Below, piece by piece: positions 39,260-45,736 of a stretch of DNA of 45,736 bases. A program made the position numbers and the translations under genes. Numbering within the stretch: position 1 is the first letter of the stretch; every line of letters starts with the position of its first letter. The notes beneath the pieces were generated by a model. The model worked only from the letters and a program-made list of their open reading frames with translations. It did not search any database and was not told where the DNA came from. This stretch comes from Levilactobacillus cerevisiae (GTDB lineage Bacteria > Bacillota > Bacilli > Lactobacillales > Lactobacillaceae), in NCBI RefSeq assembly GCF_003946245.1, contig NZ_RHNN01000028.1:1-45736 (forward strand), read 5' to 3'.

Positions 39260-40788
39260 TGGCAACACCAAACGTTGGTATCTTAACCACCGCCGGTAAA
39301 GCTTTAATTGATAAGGTGAATTCCGGTCAAGCAAAAATAAGTTTCAGCAAAATTGTCTTTTCATCGATGGATAATTCCCAATTATCCGATATGCAAGTCA
39401 AGGCTTTAACCGCAATTGCCCCACAAGAGGTGGTGGTTAGCTCACCAGAAACGACACTGGACACCAATTCTGGAGAGACTCGTATTCGAGCTACCGGGAC
39501 TAATGAAAAATTAGCCGACGGCGTATACGTCAAAACCTACGGGGTCTTCGCCAAAGACGATACCGGCAGCGAAATTTTATATGGTGTGACCGTGTCACCC
39601 AACCCCAACTATTTTCCTGCTTATGATGGTGTCACCCCGCAAGCAGTGACTTACAGCTACAAAACTGTCATTCAAGAGACTAGCAATATTACCATGACGA
39701 ACTCGAATGATGTGTATGCCTCTCAGGAAGATTTAGCTGAGGCATTACAGCCTTACGCCAAGACGGTTGACGTTAATCAGCAACTGGATAAAAAAGTGAA
39801 TATTGCTGATATGCGTAAACCAGCTAGCGATGTAGCGGGAATTGAAGAGGTTAACGCCAAACAAGATAAAATTGGTTACACACCTGCTGATGATTCAACC
39901 GTTTTGCACAATAACGCTCTTAATCAGATATTGACTGATAATTCAGGAATTATTATCGGAAATGATAAAGATTTCGGGTTTATTAAGAGACAGAATTATA
40001 AAGGTGGTTTAGCTATTGGCTCAGGTAACAGCTTCCACTTTTTGGCAACAAATGATGCCGCTTTAAGCAATACATCTGAATATCATGACGTTTGGAATAT
40101 TTTGCCTAATGGTCAAGTATCAATTCTGGATGGTGCTTATTTTACACCTGCTGATGATAGCAAAGTAGCCCACCTATCTGGAGCTAACAACTTTGACACC
40201 GTTCCAACGGTCAACAATAATCCGTTACTACTCGCAAGCAGTTTACCGTCTGATCTTGCACGAACATCTCAGCAAACCAACTTTACTGCGGGTTTGCAGT
40301 CAGGAGGTATATCAGTCGCTACCAGCGACGATTTGAAAAGTGTTGCAGACTCTGCTTGGTATATAATTCCGGAGAATAACACTAACACCATTACAGACAT
40401 TGGATGGATGAAAAGAGATCCGGTTAACAAATACTTGTATATACTATACAATTTTGCATCTGTTCCACGGATTCCAACCTCACCTGAAATGATAGTTGAC
40501 TTATCAAGCTATGTCGACGCGCTTGATGATGCTCTTGGATATATAATGCTTTCATCAAATGACTACTCTAGCAACGGAAATGTTTGGAATTTGAGCGATC
40601 CACATAGATCAATGTCAACAGTTTGGGCTAGAGACGCAAAATTAGTTGTTGGATTAGGGTTCAACTTTTACGACCTAAACGACGGAAACAGTCATTTAAA
40701 ATTATCAACATTTAATGACAACGTTGATAATAATCCGTGGACAAATAAATGTTTAAGAGTTCACTATAACAATTGGATTAGATCATAA
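39259..40788 (+). CDS. Tail fibre / receptor-binding protein
   Basis: 509 aa. The N-terminal 160 residues (TPNVGILTTAGKALIDKVNSGQAKISFSKIVFSS) are a baseplate-attachment domain as in Phage_fiber_2 proteins. A helical joint and repeated-like segments (YTPADDS twice, residues 213 and 295) follow. The C-terminal tip (about 350-509, from 40310) is more AT-rich, with many AAT, ATA and TTA codons, and is probably the exchangeable receptor-binding head. The receptor could be wall polymer or S-layer. Confidence 0.85.
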   Translation: MATPNVGILTTAGKALIDKVNSGQAKISFSKIVFSSMDNSQLSDMQVKALTAIAPQEVVVSSPETTLDTNSGETRIRATGTNEKLADGVYVKTYGVFAKDDTGSEILYGVTVSPNPNYFPAYDGVTPQAVTYSYKTVIQETSNITMTNSNDVYASQEDLAEALQPYAKTVDVNQQLDKKVNIADMRKPASDVAGIEEVNAKQDKIGYTPADDSTVLHNNALNQILTDNSGIIIGNDKDFGFIKRQNYKGGLAIGSGNSFHFLATNDAALSNTSEYHDVWNILPNGQVSILDGAYFTPADDSKVAHLSGANNFDTVPTVNNNPLLLASSLPSDLARTSQQTNFTAGLQSGGISVATSDDLKSVADSAWYIIPENNTNTITDIGWMKRDPVNKYLYILYNFASVPRIPTSPEMIVDLSSYVDALDDALGYIMLSSNDYSSNGNVWNLSDPHRSMSTVWARDAKLVVGLGFNFYDLNDGNSHLKLSTFNDNVDNNPWTNKCLRVHYNNWIRS

Positions 40789-40815
40789 TAATTAATTTAG
40801 AAATAAGTAATTTTT

Positions 40816-40920
40816 ATGACTTATTATGTAACACTTGACATCGATCAGTATAAATAAATCACTGGCAAGGATTATGTAGCACCAACAACGCAAGCAACGA
40901 CCACAAGCACCACTAACTAG
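40816..40920 (+). pseudogene. Remnant of a small tail-associated gene
   Basis: Frame MTYYVTLDIDQYK, then TAA (40855-40857), then ITGKDYVAPTTQATTTSTTN and stop at 40920 in the same frame. Both pieces read as one protein interrupted by a stop. No Shine-Dalgarno remains before the ATG. The 5' part shares the AT-rich composition of the fibre tip, the 3' part that of the lysis genes, so the join lies close to 40857. Confidence 0.6.
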
Positions 40921-40950
40921 CGATTAATAGCCAGTTAGTCAGTGCTTTTA
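40906..40950 (+). terminator. Terminator between tail and lysis genes
   Basis: AGCAC-C-ACTAACT pairs with AGTTAGT-C-AGTGCT, followed by TTTTAATTT. Moderate strength; likely separates tail and lysis expression. Confidence 0.65.
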
Positions 40951-40977
40951 ATTTGTCCAAAGTTAGGAGGATAAAAA

Positions 40978-41406
40978 ATGTTTAAAGAAATTACAGATGT
41001 GTTCAATTGGCTTAATAATGTGGGAGTATTCGCCTTCTTAATGGTGTTAATTCCCGCCGTGTACAAGCTGGCAAAGCCACTATTAACTCGTAAGGTTCAG
41101 ACGGAAAAGAACACCCACGTTAAGCAAGGCTTAGAAGTGGGATTAAATTTGGCGAATACGATTGTTCCAGAAATGGCAGTCATGGCTGACTTATCCCTGT
41201 CTGATCGCAAGAAGGAAGCAATCCGCTTCGTTAATGCTCAATTAACGGCCAATGGCTTTGACTTAGATGTTCAAACTATCTCTGGACTGGTTGAGAAGGC
41301 TTACCAAGCTTATAAGGTAGCCGGTGGGGATAATCATGCCCCAGTAGTTACCCAAGCACCAACGGAGGTCATTACCCCATCAGAAGGGACTGACAGCAAT
41401 GACTAA
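40978..41406 (+). CDS. Phage holin, LLH-like
   Basis: 142 aa. One membrane helix at residues 16-34 (VGVFAFLMVLIPAVYKLA), a basic stretch, then the typical RKKEAIRFVNAQLTANGFDLDVQTISGLVEKAYQAY region of LLH holins and an acidic tail. Releases the endolysin by making membrane lesions. AGGAGG before ATG; overlaps the lysin gene by 8 bp. Confidence 0.88.
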   Translation: MFKEITDVFNWLNNVGVFAFLMVLIPAVYKLAKPLLTRKVQTEKNTHVKQGLEVGLNLANTIVPEMAVMADLSLSDRKKEAIRFVNAQLTANGFDLDVQTISGLVEKAYQAYKVAGGDNHAPVVTQAPTEVITPSEGTDSND

Positions 41407-42217
41407 AAAGATTGTTGACCTGTCTTCTTATCAGGCCGATTCCTTAGCTTACATGAAGCAACTCAAAGGTTGGGGAGCAGAAGGTATTATGGTCAAGTTA
41501 ACCGAAGGTACGGGTTATCTAAACCCCAAGGCTGGCAACCAGATTGCCAATGGATTCAAAGTATTCGATACCGTTGGGGTTTACCACTTCTTCCATGGAC
41601 GGGGAACGGCTGAAGCTCAATACTTTCTGGCTTGGGTGAAGAAGATGGGATTAGATAAGTCCACAGTACTTGCAATTGATGTTGAAGCACCAGACTTACC
41701 ATATTCCACGACCAGTCAGGTTAATGTCTTCCTTCGATACCTGATTGACCACGGGTATAAGAATGTGATCACGTACGGCTCAGGTAGCTGGTTCAATGCT
41801 GGCCGAATTAATCGTTCCCAACTGGTAGATAAAGCAATCTGGGTGGCGGCTTATGGTGTCAGTCAACCGGGGGTAGCTAATGCCAACGCTTGGCAATGTA
41901 CCGACAACTGGCACGGTGTAGATTGCAGTTATGATTTCGATGGTAAGCTGTCTGGCAAGGTTACCAAGGCGACGCCTAAGAAAGCCTCATACTGGGCTGA
42001 TAACGGCTTGTATGAAGTGATTACTGACCAAGTTAACGTGTATGGCAAGCCAGCCCTAGACAAGGCTGATAAGCGCCGTATTCACTTCTCAAAGGGAAGC
42101 ACAATCTACGGTAAGGCTGTTAAATATGGCAAGGTGTACCGGATTAAGACGGACGTTGGGTACATCTCAGCTAACAAGGACTACGTAAAATTGGTTAGAA
42201 AGTCTGGTGGCAAGTAA
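41399..42217 (+). CDS. Endolysin, GH25 muramidase
   Basis: 272 aa. Catalytic GH25 domain at residues 1-190: D7 (VDLSSYQ), LTEGTGYLNP, D94 and E96 in AIDVEAPD, WQCTDNWHGVDCSYDFDG. A C-terminal wall-binding domain (200-268, YWADNGLYEVITDQVNVYGK, VGYISANKDYVKLV) of DUF5776/SH3-like type. No signal peptide, so it depends on the holin. Cuts the MurNAc-GlcNAc bond of host wall. Confidence 0.95.
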   Translation: MTKKIVDLSSYQADSLAYMKQLKGWGAEGIMVKLTEGTGYLNPKAGNQIANGFKVFDTVGVYHFFHGRGTAEAQYFLAWVKKMGLDKSTVLAIDVEAPDLPYSTTSQVNVFLRYLIDHGYKNVITYGSGSWFNAGRINRSQLVDKAIWVAAYGVSQPGVANANAWQCTDNWHGVDCSYDFDGKLSGKVTKATPKKASYWADNGLYEVITDQVNVYGKPALDKADKRRIHFSKGSTIYGKAVKYGKVYRIKTDVGYISANKDYVKLVRKSGGK

Positions 42218-42489
42218 TGACCTTTGATCGTTGGATGGAATTAATCACCTTGGCTTTGGCTGTAGTCGCGGGTATATATGCAGCTTTGATGGTTATCATG
42301 AAGCCCTTCACAAATCAGCTGCAAGACATTGCTCAAAGTATGAAGGATAGCAGCCAGCGAATTGAACGGCTGTTTGATTCACAAAATGCGCTGCGTGAAG
42401 ATTTAATTGCTAGCAGAAGCGAGCATAAAGTTATCAACGAACGCTTAGACAATGTTGAAGACGATGTACGTGAATTAAAAAGTAAGTAG
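42217..42489 (+). CDS. TM plus coiled-coil lysis-region protein, 90 aa
   Basis: Membrane helix at residues 8-28 (LITLALAVVAGIYAALMVIM), then a long coiled coil to the end. Starts on the lysin stop (TAATGACC). Similar to XhlA- or holin-like accessory proteins in layout but with the helix N-terminal. It could be a second holin, an antiholin or a membrane tether; not decidable here. Confidence 0.65.
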   Translation: MTFDRWMELITLALAVVAGIYAALMVIMKPFTNQLQDIAQSMKDSSQRIERLFDSQNALREDLIASRSEHKVINERLDNVEDDVRELKSK

Positions 42490-42533
42490 TGCTAGGATTA
42501 ATTTAATCCTTCAAAGTTGACACAACCCAAAAG

Positions 42534-42567
42534 CCACTCATCTCATCACGAGGTGGGTGGTTTTTTT
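42534..42567 (+). terminator. Terminator of the late operon
   Basis: CCACTCATCTC-ATCAC-GAGGTGGGTGG forms a strong hairpin, followed by seven T. A near copy lies at 43637-43673, on the far side of the two-gene cassette. Confidence 0.85.
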
Positions 42568-42617
42568 GCTAAATTATTGTATATTTTTGATTTTTTTAAT
42601 TATTTTCAGTAAATGTA

Positions 42618-42681
42618 TTGCCATAGTCTTTTATGTCATTTAAGATGAAGTAGAAGCATGCGGAACAAATGTGAAACATTT
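42618..42681 (+). promoter_or_regulatory. Promoter and palindrome of the accessory cassette
   Basis: TTGCCA (42618-42623), 17-bp spacer, TAAGAT (42641-42646). Downstream a palindrome AAATGT-GAA-ACATTT (42667-42681) sits just before GGAGG; it could be an autoregulatory operator, as antitoxins often control their own operon. Confidence 0.6.
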
Positions 42682-42695
42682 ATGGAGGTGTTTGC

Positions 42696-43145
42696 ATGTA
42701 TTCTATTAATGATATAGCTGCTTGGTTCATCAATAAAGAGCCAATGAGTGATAAGAAACTTCAAAAGCTCTCATACTATGCCGTCGCGTGGGGATGGGCA
42801 CTTTTAAAGAGGCCCATTGTTTCTGATACGGACTTTGAGGCATGGGTTCACGGACCAGTGTCACCAGTACTTTATGCGGAGTATCGTCAGTATGGATGGA
42901 CAAATATTTATGAACCAGCGGTTCCGGGAAAAACGATAGATAATGATGAAATGGTGTCTGATTTAATGGAATCCGTTTGGGAGACCTATGGGGATAAGAC
43001 TGGAGACGAACTTGAGGCTTTGACCCATTCAGAACTACCATGGAAAGAGGCACGTCGGGGTCTTCAATCTAATCAATCAAGTAAAAACAAGATTTCACCT
43101 GAAACAATGGAAAAGTTCTATAGTGAAATCTACATTGGCGATTAG
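42696..43145 (+). CDS. Panacea-domain (DUF4065/SocA-like) protein, putative antitoxin
   Basis: 149 aa. MYSINDIAAWFINKEPMSDKKLQKLSYYAVAWGWALL, FEAWVHGPVSPVLYAEYRQYGW and LEALTHSELPWKEARRG are the three hallmark stretches of the Panacea (PanA, SocA-like) domain, known as an antitoxin that pairs with many unrelated toxins. GGAGGTG before ATG. The downstream gene is 2 bp away in the same operon, so it is the candidate toxin. The cassette lies in the lysogenic-conversion position after the lysin. Confidence 0.85.
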   Translation: MYSINDIAAWFINKEPMSDKKLQKLSYYAVAWGWALLKRPIVSDTDFEAWVHGPVSPVLYAEYRQYGWTNIYEPAVPGKTIDNDEMVSDLMESVWETYGDKTGDELEALTHSELPWKEARRGLQSNQSSKNKISPETMEKFYSEIYIGD

Positions 43146-43147
43146 TT

Positions 43148-43582
43148 ATGAGAAAACTGACGAAAAAGAATCATGCTAGAGAAAAAACGAGTAAGGTTTT
43201 GACTAGTGCCGTGAGTAAGGGAAAAGCCATTTCGAAACTTACTTCAGATGAAAGATCTAGTGTCAAATTTAAGATTGCGTTAACGGAGACACTACAAAAT
43301 CCATACACCTTTAGAAAGATGAAACCTGCTGACATTAAGGAGTTTAGTTCTTTTTTAAGCAAAACAGTTGGAAGAAACTTATCTATTTCAAAAGTTGAAC
43401 AGCTTTATTTAAGGACAGATGGACCAAATGGCGCAAAAAACAAAGAAACAATTCATGACGCGGAAAGAATAACAATGCATTTTGATAATGGGAGTCGTGA
43501 TTTTAGGATACATGGTTATTATGATGATTTCGATTATTTTTGTGTATGCCGAATTGATCCACATCATGAATATGCTTTTTAA
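43148..43582 (+). CDS. Unknown partner of the Panacea protein, putative toxin
   Basis: 144 aa, no family recognised. Basic N-terminal 45 residues, helical middle (ALTETLQNPYTFRKMKPADIKEFSSFL), and a compact beta C-terminus (DAERITMHFDNGSRDFRIHG, YDDFDYFCVCRIDPHHEYAF) with His and Asp residues that could be catalytic. It starts 2 bp after the antitoxin stop without a ribosome site, so it is coupled. Toxin order (second) is common for Panacea pairs. Function is inferred from context only. Confidence 0.6.
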   Translation: MRKLTKKNHAREKTSKVLTSAVSKGKAISKLTSDERSSVKFKIALTETLQNPYTFRKMKPADIKEFSSFLSKTVGRNLSISKVEQLYLRTDGPNGAKNKETIHDAERITMHFDNGSRDFRIHGYYDDFDYFCVCRIDPHHEYAF

Positions 43583-43636
43583 AATTCACAAAGTTTACAA
43601 AAGAGTTCAAAGATGTAAAACAGGAAAATCGACATT

Positions 43637-43673
43637 AAAGCCACTCATCTCTTAGGAGGTGGGTGGCTTTTTT
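43637..43673 (+). terminator. Second copy of the late terminator
   Basis: AAAGCCACTCATCTC-TTA-GGAGGTGGGTGGCTTT then T-run. Nearly identical to 42534-42567, so the two-gene cassette is framed by duplicated terminators. Confidence 0.85.
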
Positions 43674-43754
43674 GCGTACATTCTGCTTCGTTTAAATGGA
43701 CAAGTATACGTCTAAAAGCTGAACGTGTTGTCTGAGAGCACGTAAGCATGGATA

Positions 43755-43791
43755 AAATAATAAAAAATAAATAATTTATTTTTTATTATTT
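43755..43791. repeat. Perfect A/T palindrome at the end of parB
   Basis: Arms 43755-43771 and 43775-43791 (17 bp each, only A and T) around TAA, overlapping the parB stop. It may be a terminator of parAB or part of a centromere-like site, as similar A/T motifs lie upstream of parA (44836-44895). Confidence 0.65.
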
Positions 43792-44013
43792 ATTATTAAA
43801 TTCGTCTGAATTGATTGCGAACTTTAGCATAGAGTCTATGACATCAACTATCTTGGATTCTTGTCGATAGGCAATGTCTTTTACTTGCTTGTAAGTGGTT
43901 TCTCGGACTTGCACTGGACGAGTGCTTTCTTTTTTTTGCTTAAATGGGCTTTCGTTATCGCCTAGTTGTTGGTTAGCCTGCTTTGCTAACTTGCCTAAAA
44001 AGTCATTAGCCAT
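43786..44013 (-). CDS. ParB-like centromere-binding protein (small, RHH-type)
   Basis: 75 aa. C-terminal half RPVQVRETTYKQVKDIAYRQESKIVDVIDSMLKFAI reads as a ribbon-helix-helix: a strand, then two helices. The N-terminal 30 residues are flexible and would stimulate ParA. This is the normal partner of a short ParA (type Ib). Start ATG 44013 overlaps the parA stop; GGAG lies 9 nt upstream. Expected to bind the A/T repeats around the operon and repress it. Confidence 0.75.
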   Translation of the reverse strand: MANDFLGKLAKQANQQLGDNESPFKQKKESTRPVQVRETTYKQVKDIAYRQESKIVDVIDSMLKFAINSDEFNNK

Positions 44014-44794
44014 TTTCCATTTCTCCAATCCGCTTTAATTGTTCTTTTAGTACCATATCGTACATTCCAATTGCTCGTTTATCCCAATGGTCTTCATTCT
44101 TAATTCCTTCGTTTGAAAATAGCTTAACTCGCTCTTGCTGCCAAATTCTGTTGGAAAATACAGCGTCTCCAAATGAATCTATGGCAGCTTGTGTTATTTC
44201 TTTATCAACTTTGGCATCTTTTTTAACAAGGTAAAGAATTACACCAGCAACGTTAAAAGATGCTTGATAATCACTTTTTAGTTGAAACATATACTGCGCA
44301 GTTTTAAGGACAGATGTGTAAGCTTGCTTTTGAGTTTGCAATACTAACGATATATAGTCACTAGCTAAGATTGCATTATTGGTAAAAATGGAGAGTGTTG
44401 GTGGAACATCGATGATAATGTAATCAAATTGTTCCTTAAATTTTTTAATCAGCTCGCTTAGTATAAGCATGCGATCATGAGATTTAATCTTTTCAGCTTT
44501 ACCAGGCCATAAACTTAGTTCCCAATCAGCTGGAATTATTGAGATATTATCGGTTAGAGTAACTACTGATTTGCTTAGATCTAAATTTAGTAGTCCGTTG
44601 TAAAGAGACACAGCCGGTTCAATTTCTTTGTTAAATGTGGATTTCATAATTTCGGTAGCGTTTGCCTGCGGGTCGAGGTCAATAAGCAAAACTTTGCTTT
44701 TGTTGGCACCCAATAAATATGTGTTCATGACGCTTAGTGTAGTCTTGCCTACGCCACCTTTAAAGTTAAAATGTAGCAATGTTTTAGCTCTCAT
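44006..44794 (-). CDS. parA: ParA-family partition ATPase
   Basis: 262 aa plasmid segregation ATPase. Deviant Walker A KGGVGKTT with signature lysine K12 and K17, Walker A' LLIDLDPQANAT, Walker B YIIIDVPPTL. It has no N-terminal HTH, so autoregulation rests with the small ParB. Start ATG 44794 follows GGAGG; upstream -10 TATAAT on the minus strand at 44816-44821, with extended TG. Presence in a phage without integrase implies a low-copy plasmid prophage. Confidence 0.93.
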   Translation of the reverse strand: MRAKTLLHFNFKGGVGKTTLSVMNTYLLGANKSKVLLIDLDPQANATEIMKSTFNKEIEPAVSLYNGLLNLDLSKSVVTLTDNISIIPADWELSLWPGKAEKIKSHDRMLILSELIKKFKEQFDYIIIDVPPTLSIFTNNAILASDYISLVLQTQKQAYTSVLKTAQYMFQLKSDYQASFNVAGVILYLVKKDAKVDKEITQAAIDSFGDAVFSNRIWQQERVKLFSNEGIKNEDHWDKRAIGMYDMVLKEQLKRIGEMENG

Positions 44795-44835
44795 AGTATA
44801 CCCTCCAATGACACAATTATAACACAATAATAAGA

Positions 44836-44895
44836 TAATTTAAAATAAATAATATGTAATTTAAAATAAATAATTTATTATTTATAATTTTTAAA
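44836..44895. repeat. A/T repeats upstream of parA, candidate parS/operator
   Basis: The 18-mer TAATTTAAAATAAATAAT occurs at 44836-44853 and 44857-44874 (21-bp spacing, two helical turns), followed by the inverted pair ATAAATAA/TTATTTAT. Direct A/T repeats ahead of parA are the usual centromere and operator of RHH-type ParB proteins. The stretch 44896-44993 beyond it has no gene. Confidence 0.65.
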
Positions 44896-44993
44896 AGCTT
44901 GACGAGCTATCGATTCAGGGTTACCATTACTTCGAGGACATTATTGAATAATAAGTCTACTCTACTAAATTATATACAAATAAAATAGAACAT

Positions 44994-45022
44994 AAAAAAA
45001 CACCCACCGACTGGAATCGGTG
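44994..45022 (-). terminator. Leftward terminator
   Basis: On the minus strand CACCGA-TTCCAG-TCGGTG followed by GGTGTTTTTTT. It ends the short RNA below and keeps it out of the parA promoter region. Confidence 0.75.
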
Positions 45023-45050
45023 AGCGCCACATAAAAGTCATCGCTATTTA
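44994..45050 (-). ncRNA. Possible short regulatory RNA, about 57 nt
   Basis: On the minus strand TTTAAA (45080-45085), 17-bp spacer, TATAAT (45057-45062), then about 57 nt to a strong terminator. It contains GGCGCTCACC; the complement GGTGAGCGC occurs again at 45196-45204 (and 24-32). A copy-control or antitoxin RNA is possible; the only evidence is the promoter, terminator and repeat. Confidence 0.4.
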
Positions 45051-45172
45051 ATGACTATTATATCATGGCCGGTGCGATTTTTAAAGCCCTAGGGGACAAG
45101 CTGGGGTCTAAATCCAAGGGGACACGTTTGCCAGTGCGACTTCAATAAGTCTGGCTATACCACAACAAGGTC
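45023..45172. other. Gene-free stretch leading to the circle junction
   Basis: No credible gene on either strand. It holds the short-RNA promoter and unclassified sequence that continues into the non-coding region 1-340. Short frames exist on both strands but lack ribosome sites. Confidence 0.4.
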
Positions 45173-45736
45173 ATCTGTACGGCTGGGTGGTGAATGGTGA
45201 GCGCGACCATTAACGGCGCGGGTGGTAAAACGAAGCTTCGGCTTGGTGCCATTGATTAGTTGGTGATCGAACAAAAATAAATACGTATCATCAACGCCTT
45301 CTAGGGCGTTTTTTAGTAGGTTAAACCGAAAACGTAGGTTTATAATGAGTGGTGGTAGCAATACCGCAATTGTACAGACAAGCGACGGGCGTTAACGACC
45401 GACGAACTAAGGGGAAACTTTTAGTAGTAGAATTGTACTCTGGTTCAGTTATTCCAAATAGCTGTTTCCAGGGAACAATTCTGCGCTCAAAACGTCACTC
45501 CCTCTAAACTGAATGGAAAACCGTAACCCGTCAAGTCAAATTCCAAAGAAAAAAAGAAAGTTGGTGGAATTGTTGGAATGTAAGGATTACATTGTTCCAT
45601 TGAATCCAGATGTGATCGTTAAGAAGACAATCTATCGGAGTTCTGCAAGAATTACTGATCGACAAAGGAACCAAGTGAAGAGAGTTTTGCGTAGTCAAGG
45701 GTATCAGGGAAGAATTAGTAGTATTCGATACACTCG
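45173..45736. repeat. Terminal direct repeat, right copy
   Basis: Second copy of bases 1-564. It includes a truncated copy (45513-45736) of the orphan gene at 341-673, which is cut only by the window end and is not a second gene. Anyone counting genes should ignore this copy. Confidence 0.95.

Noticed and set aside
45065..45148. 27-codon plus-strand frame MAGAIFKALGDKLGSKSKG...
   Set aside because: Looks peptide-like but has no ribosome site and overlaps the -10/-35 of the short minus-strand RNA.
45155..45361. 68-aa open frame on the minus strand across the circle junction
   Set aside because: No Shine-Dalgarno and no recognisable domain; it overlaps terminators. Treated as non-coding.
1..45736. 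CRISPR array, rRNA or standard tRNA genes
   Set aside because: Repeats found are short regulatory arrays without spacers; no rRNA; the only tRNA-like folds lack a normal anticodon arm.

Overview
The window is a complete circular temperate phage genome that appears to live as a plasmid (a phage-plasmid). Bases 1-564 are repeated at 45173-45736, so the molecule closes into a circle of 45,172 bp. It has a contractile-tail (myovirus) structural module, a CI/Cro switch and a lysis cassette. I find no integrase or recombinase of its own; instead it carries a ParA ATPase, a small ParB-like partner and AT-rich repeat sites. The host is most likely Levilactobacillus brevis or a close relative: the cargo S-layer gene resembles L. 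brevis SlpA, ribosome binding sites are strong AGGAGG types, and the phage families are those of Lactobacillaceae.

Layout. 1-1200: non-coding, structured DNA and one orphan gene. 1213-3004: an IS200/IS605 element (tnpA, tnpB, a putative guide RNA end) on the minus strand. 3155-5008: an S-layer protein gene with its own promoters and terminator, which is cargo. 5025-6669: lysogeny switch, with a LexA-type CI repressor, a palindromic operator region and Cro. 6685-10879: antirepressor and an early operon of many small genes, interrupted by two antisense small genes that share one duplicated promoter block. 10882-14906: recombination and replication (ERF annealing protein, SSB, HNH nuclease, initiator with three internal palindromic iterons, DnaC-like loader). 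14913-17525: small genes ending in a RinA-family late activator.

17526-18118: no protein genes. It holds five tandem 11-bp repeats leading into a promoter, then about 460 nt of structured sequence containing a tRNA-like fold with no anticodon arm and a second degenerate tRNA-like fold, then a terminator. 18119-30309: packaging, head, neck, sheath, tube and tail chaperones, with a complete TxpA/RatA-like type I toxin-antitoxin locus inserted at 28964-29340. 30306-40788: tape measure with two peptidoglycan hydrolase domains, baseplate and tail fibre. 40978-42489: holin, GH25 endolysin and a TM/coiled-coil protein. 42534-43673: a two-gene cassette (Panacea-domain protein plus unknown partner) bounded by near-identical terminators. 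43755-44895: parAB with AT-rich repeats.

How it fits together. CI keeps the lytic operon off. DNA damage should trigger CI self-cleavage, and the Rha-type antirepressor may assist. The early operon makes the replication proteins, then the RinA-like protein probably turns on the late region through the 11-bp repeats. In the lysogen, ParA/ParB, the type I TA locus and the Panacea cassette would stabilise the element, while the S-layer gene could change the host surface. Assignments rest on reading motifs by eye; no database search was run.
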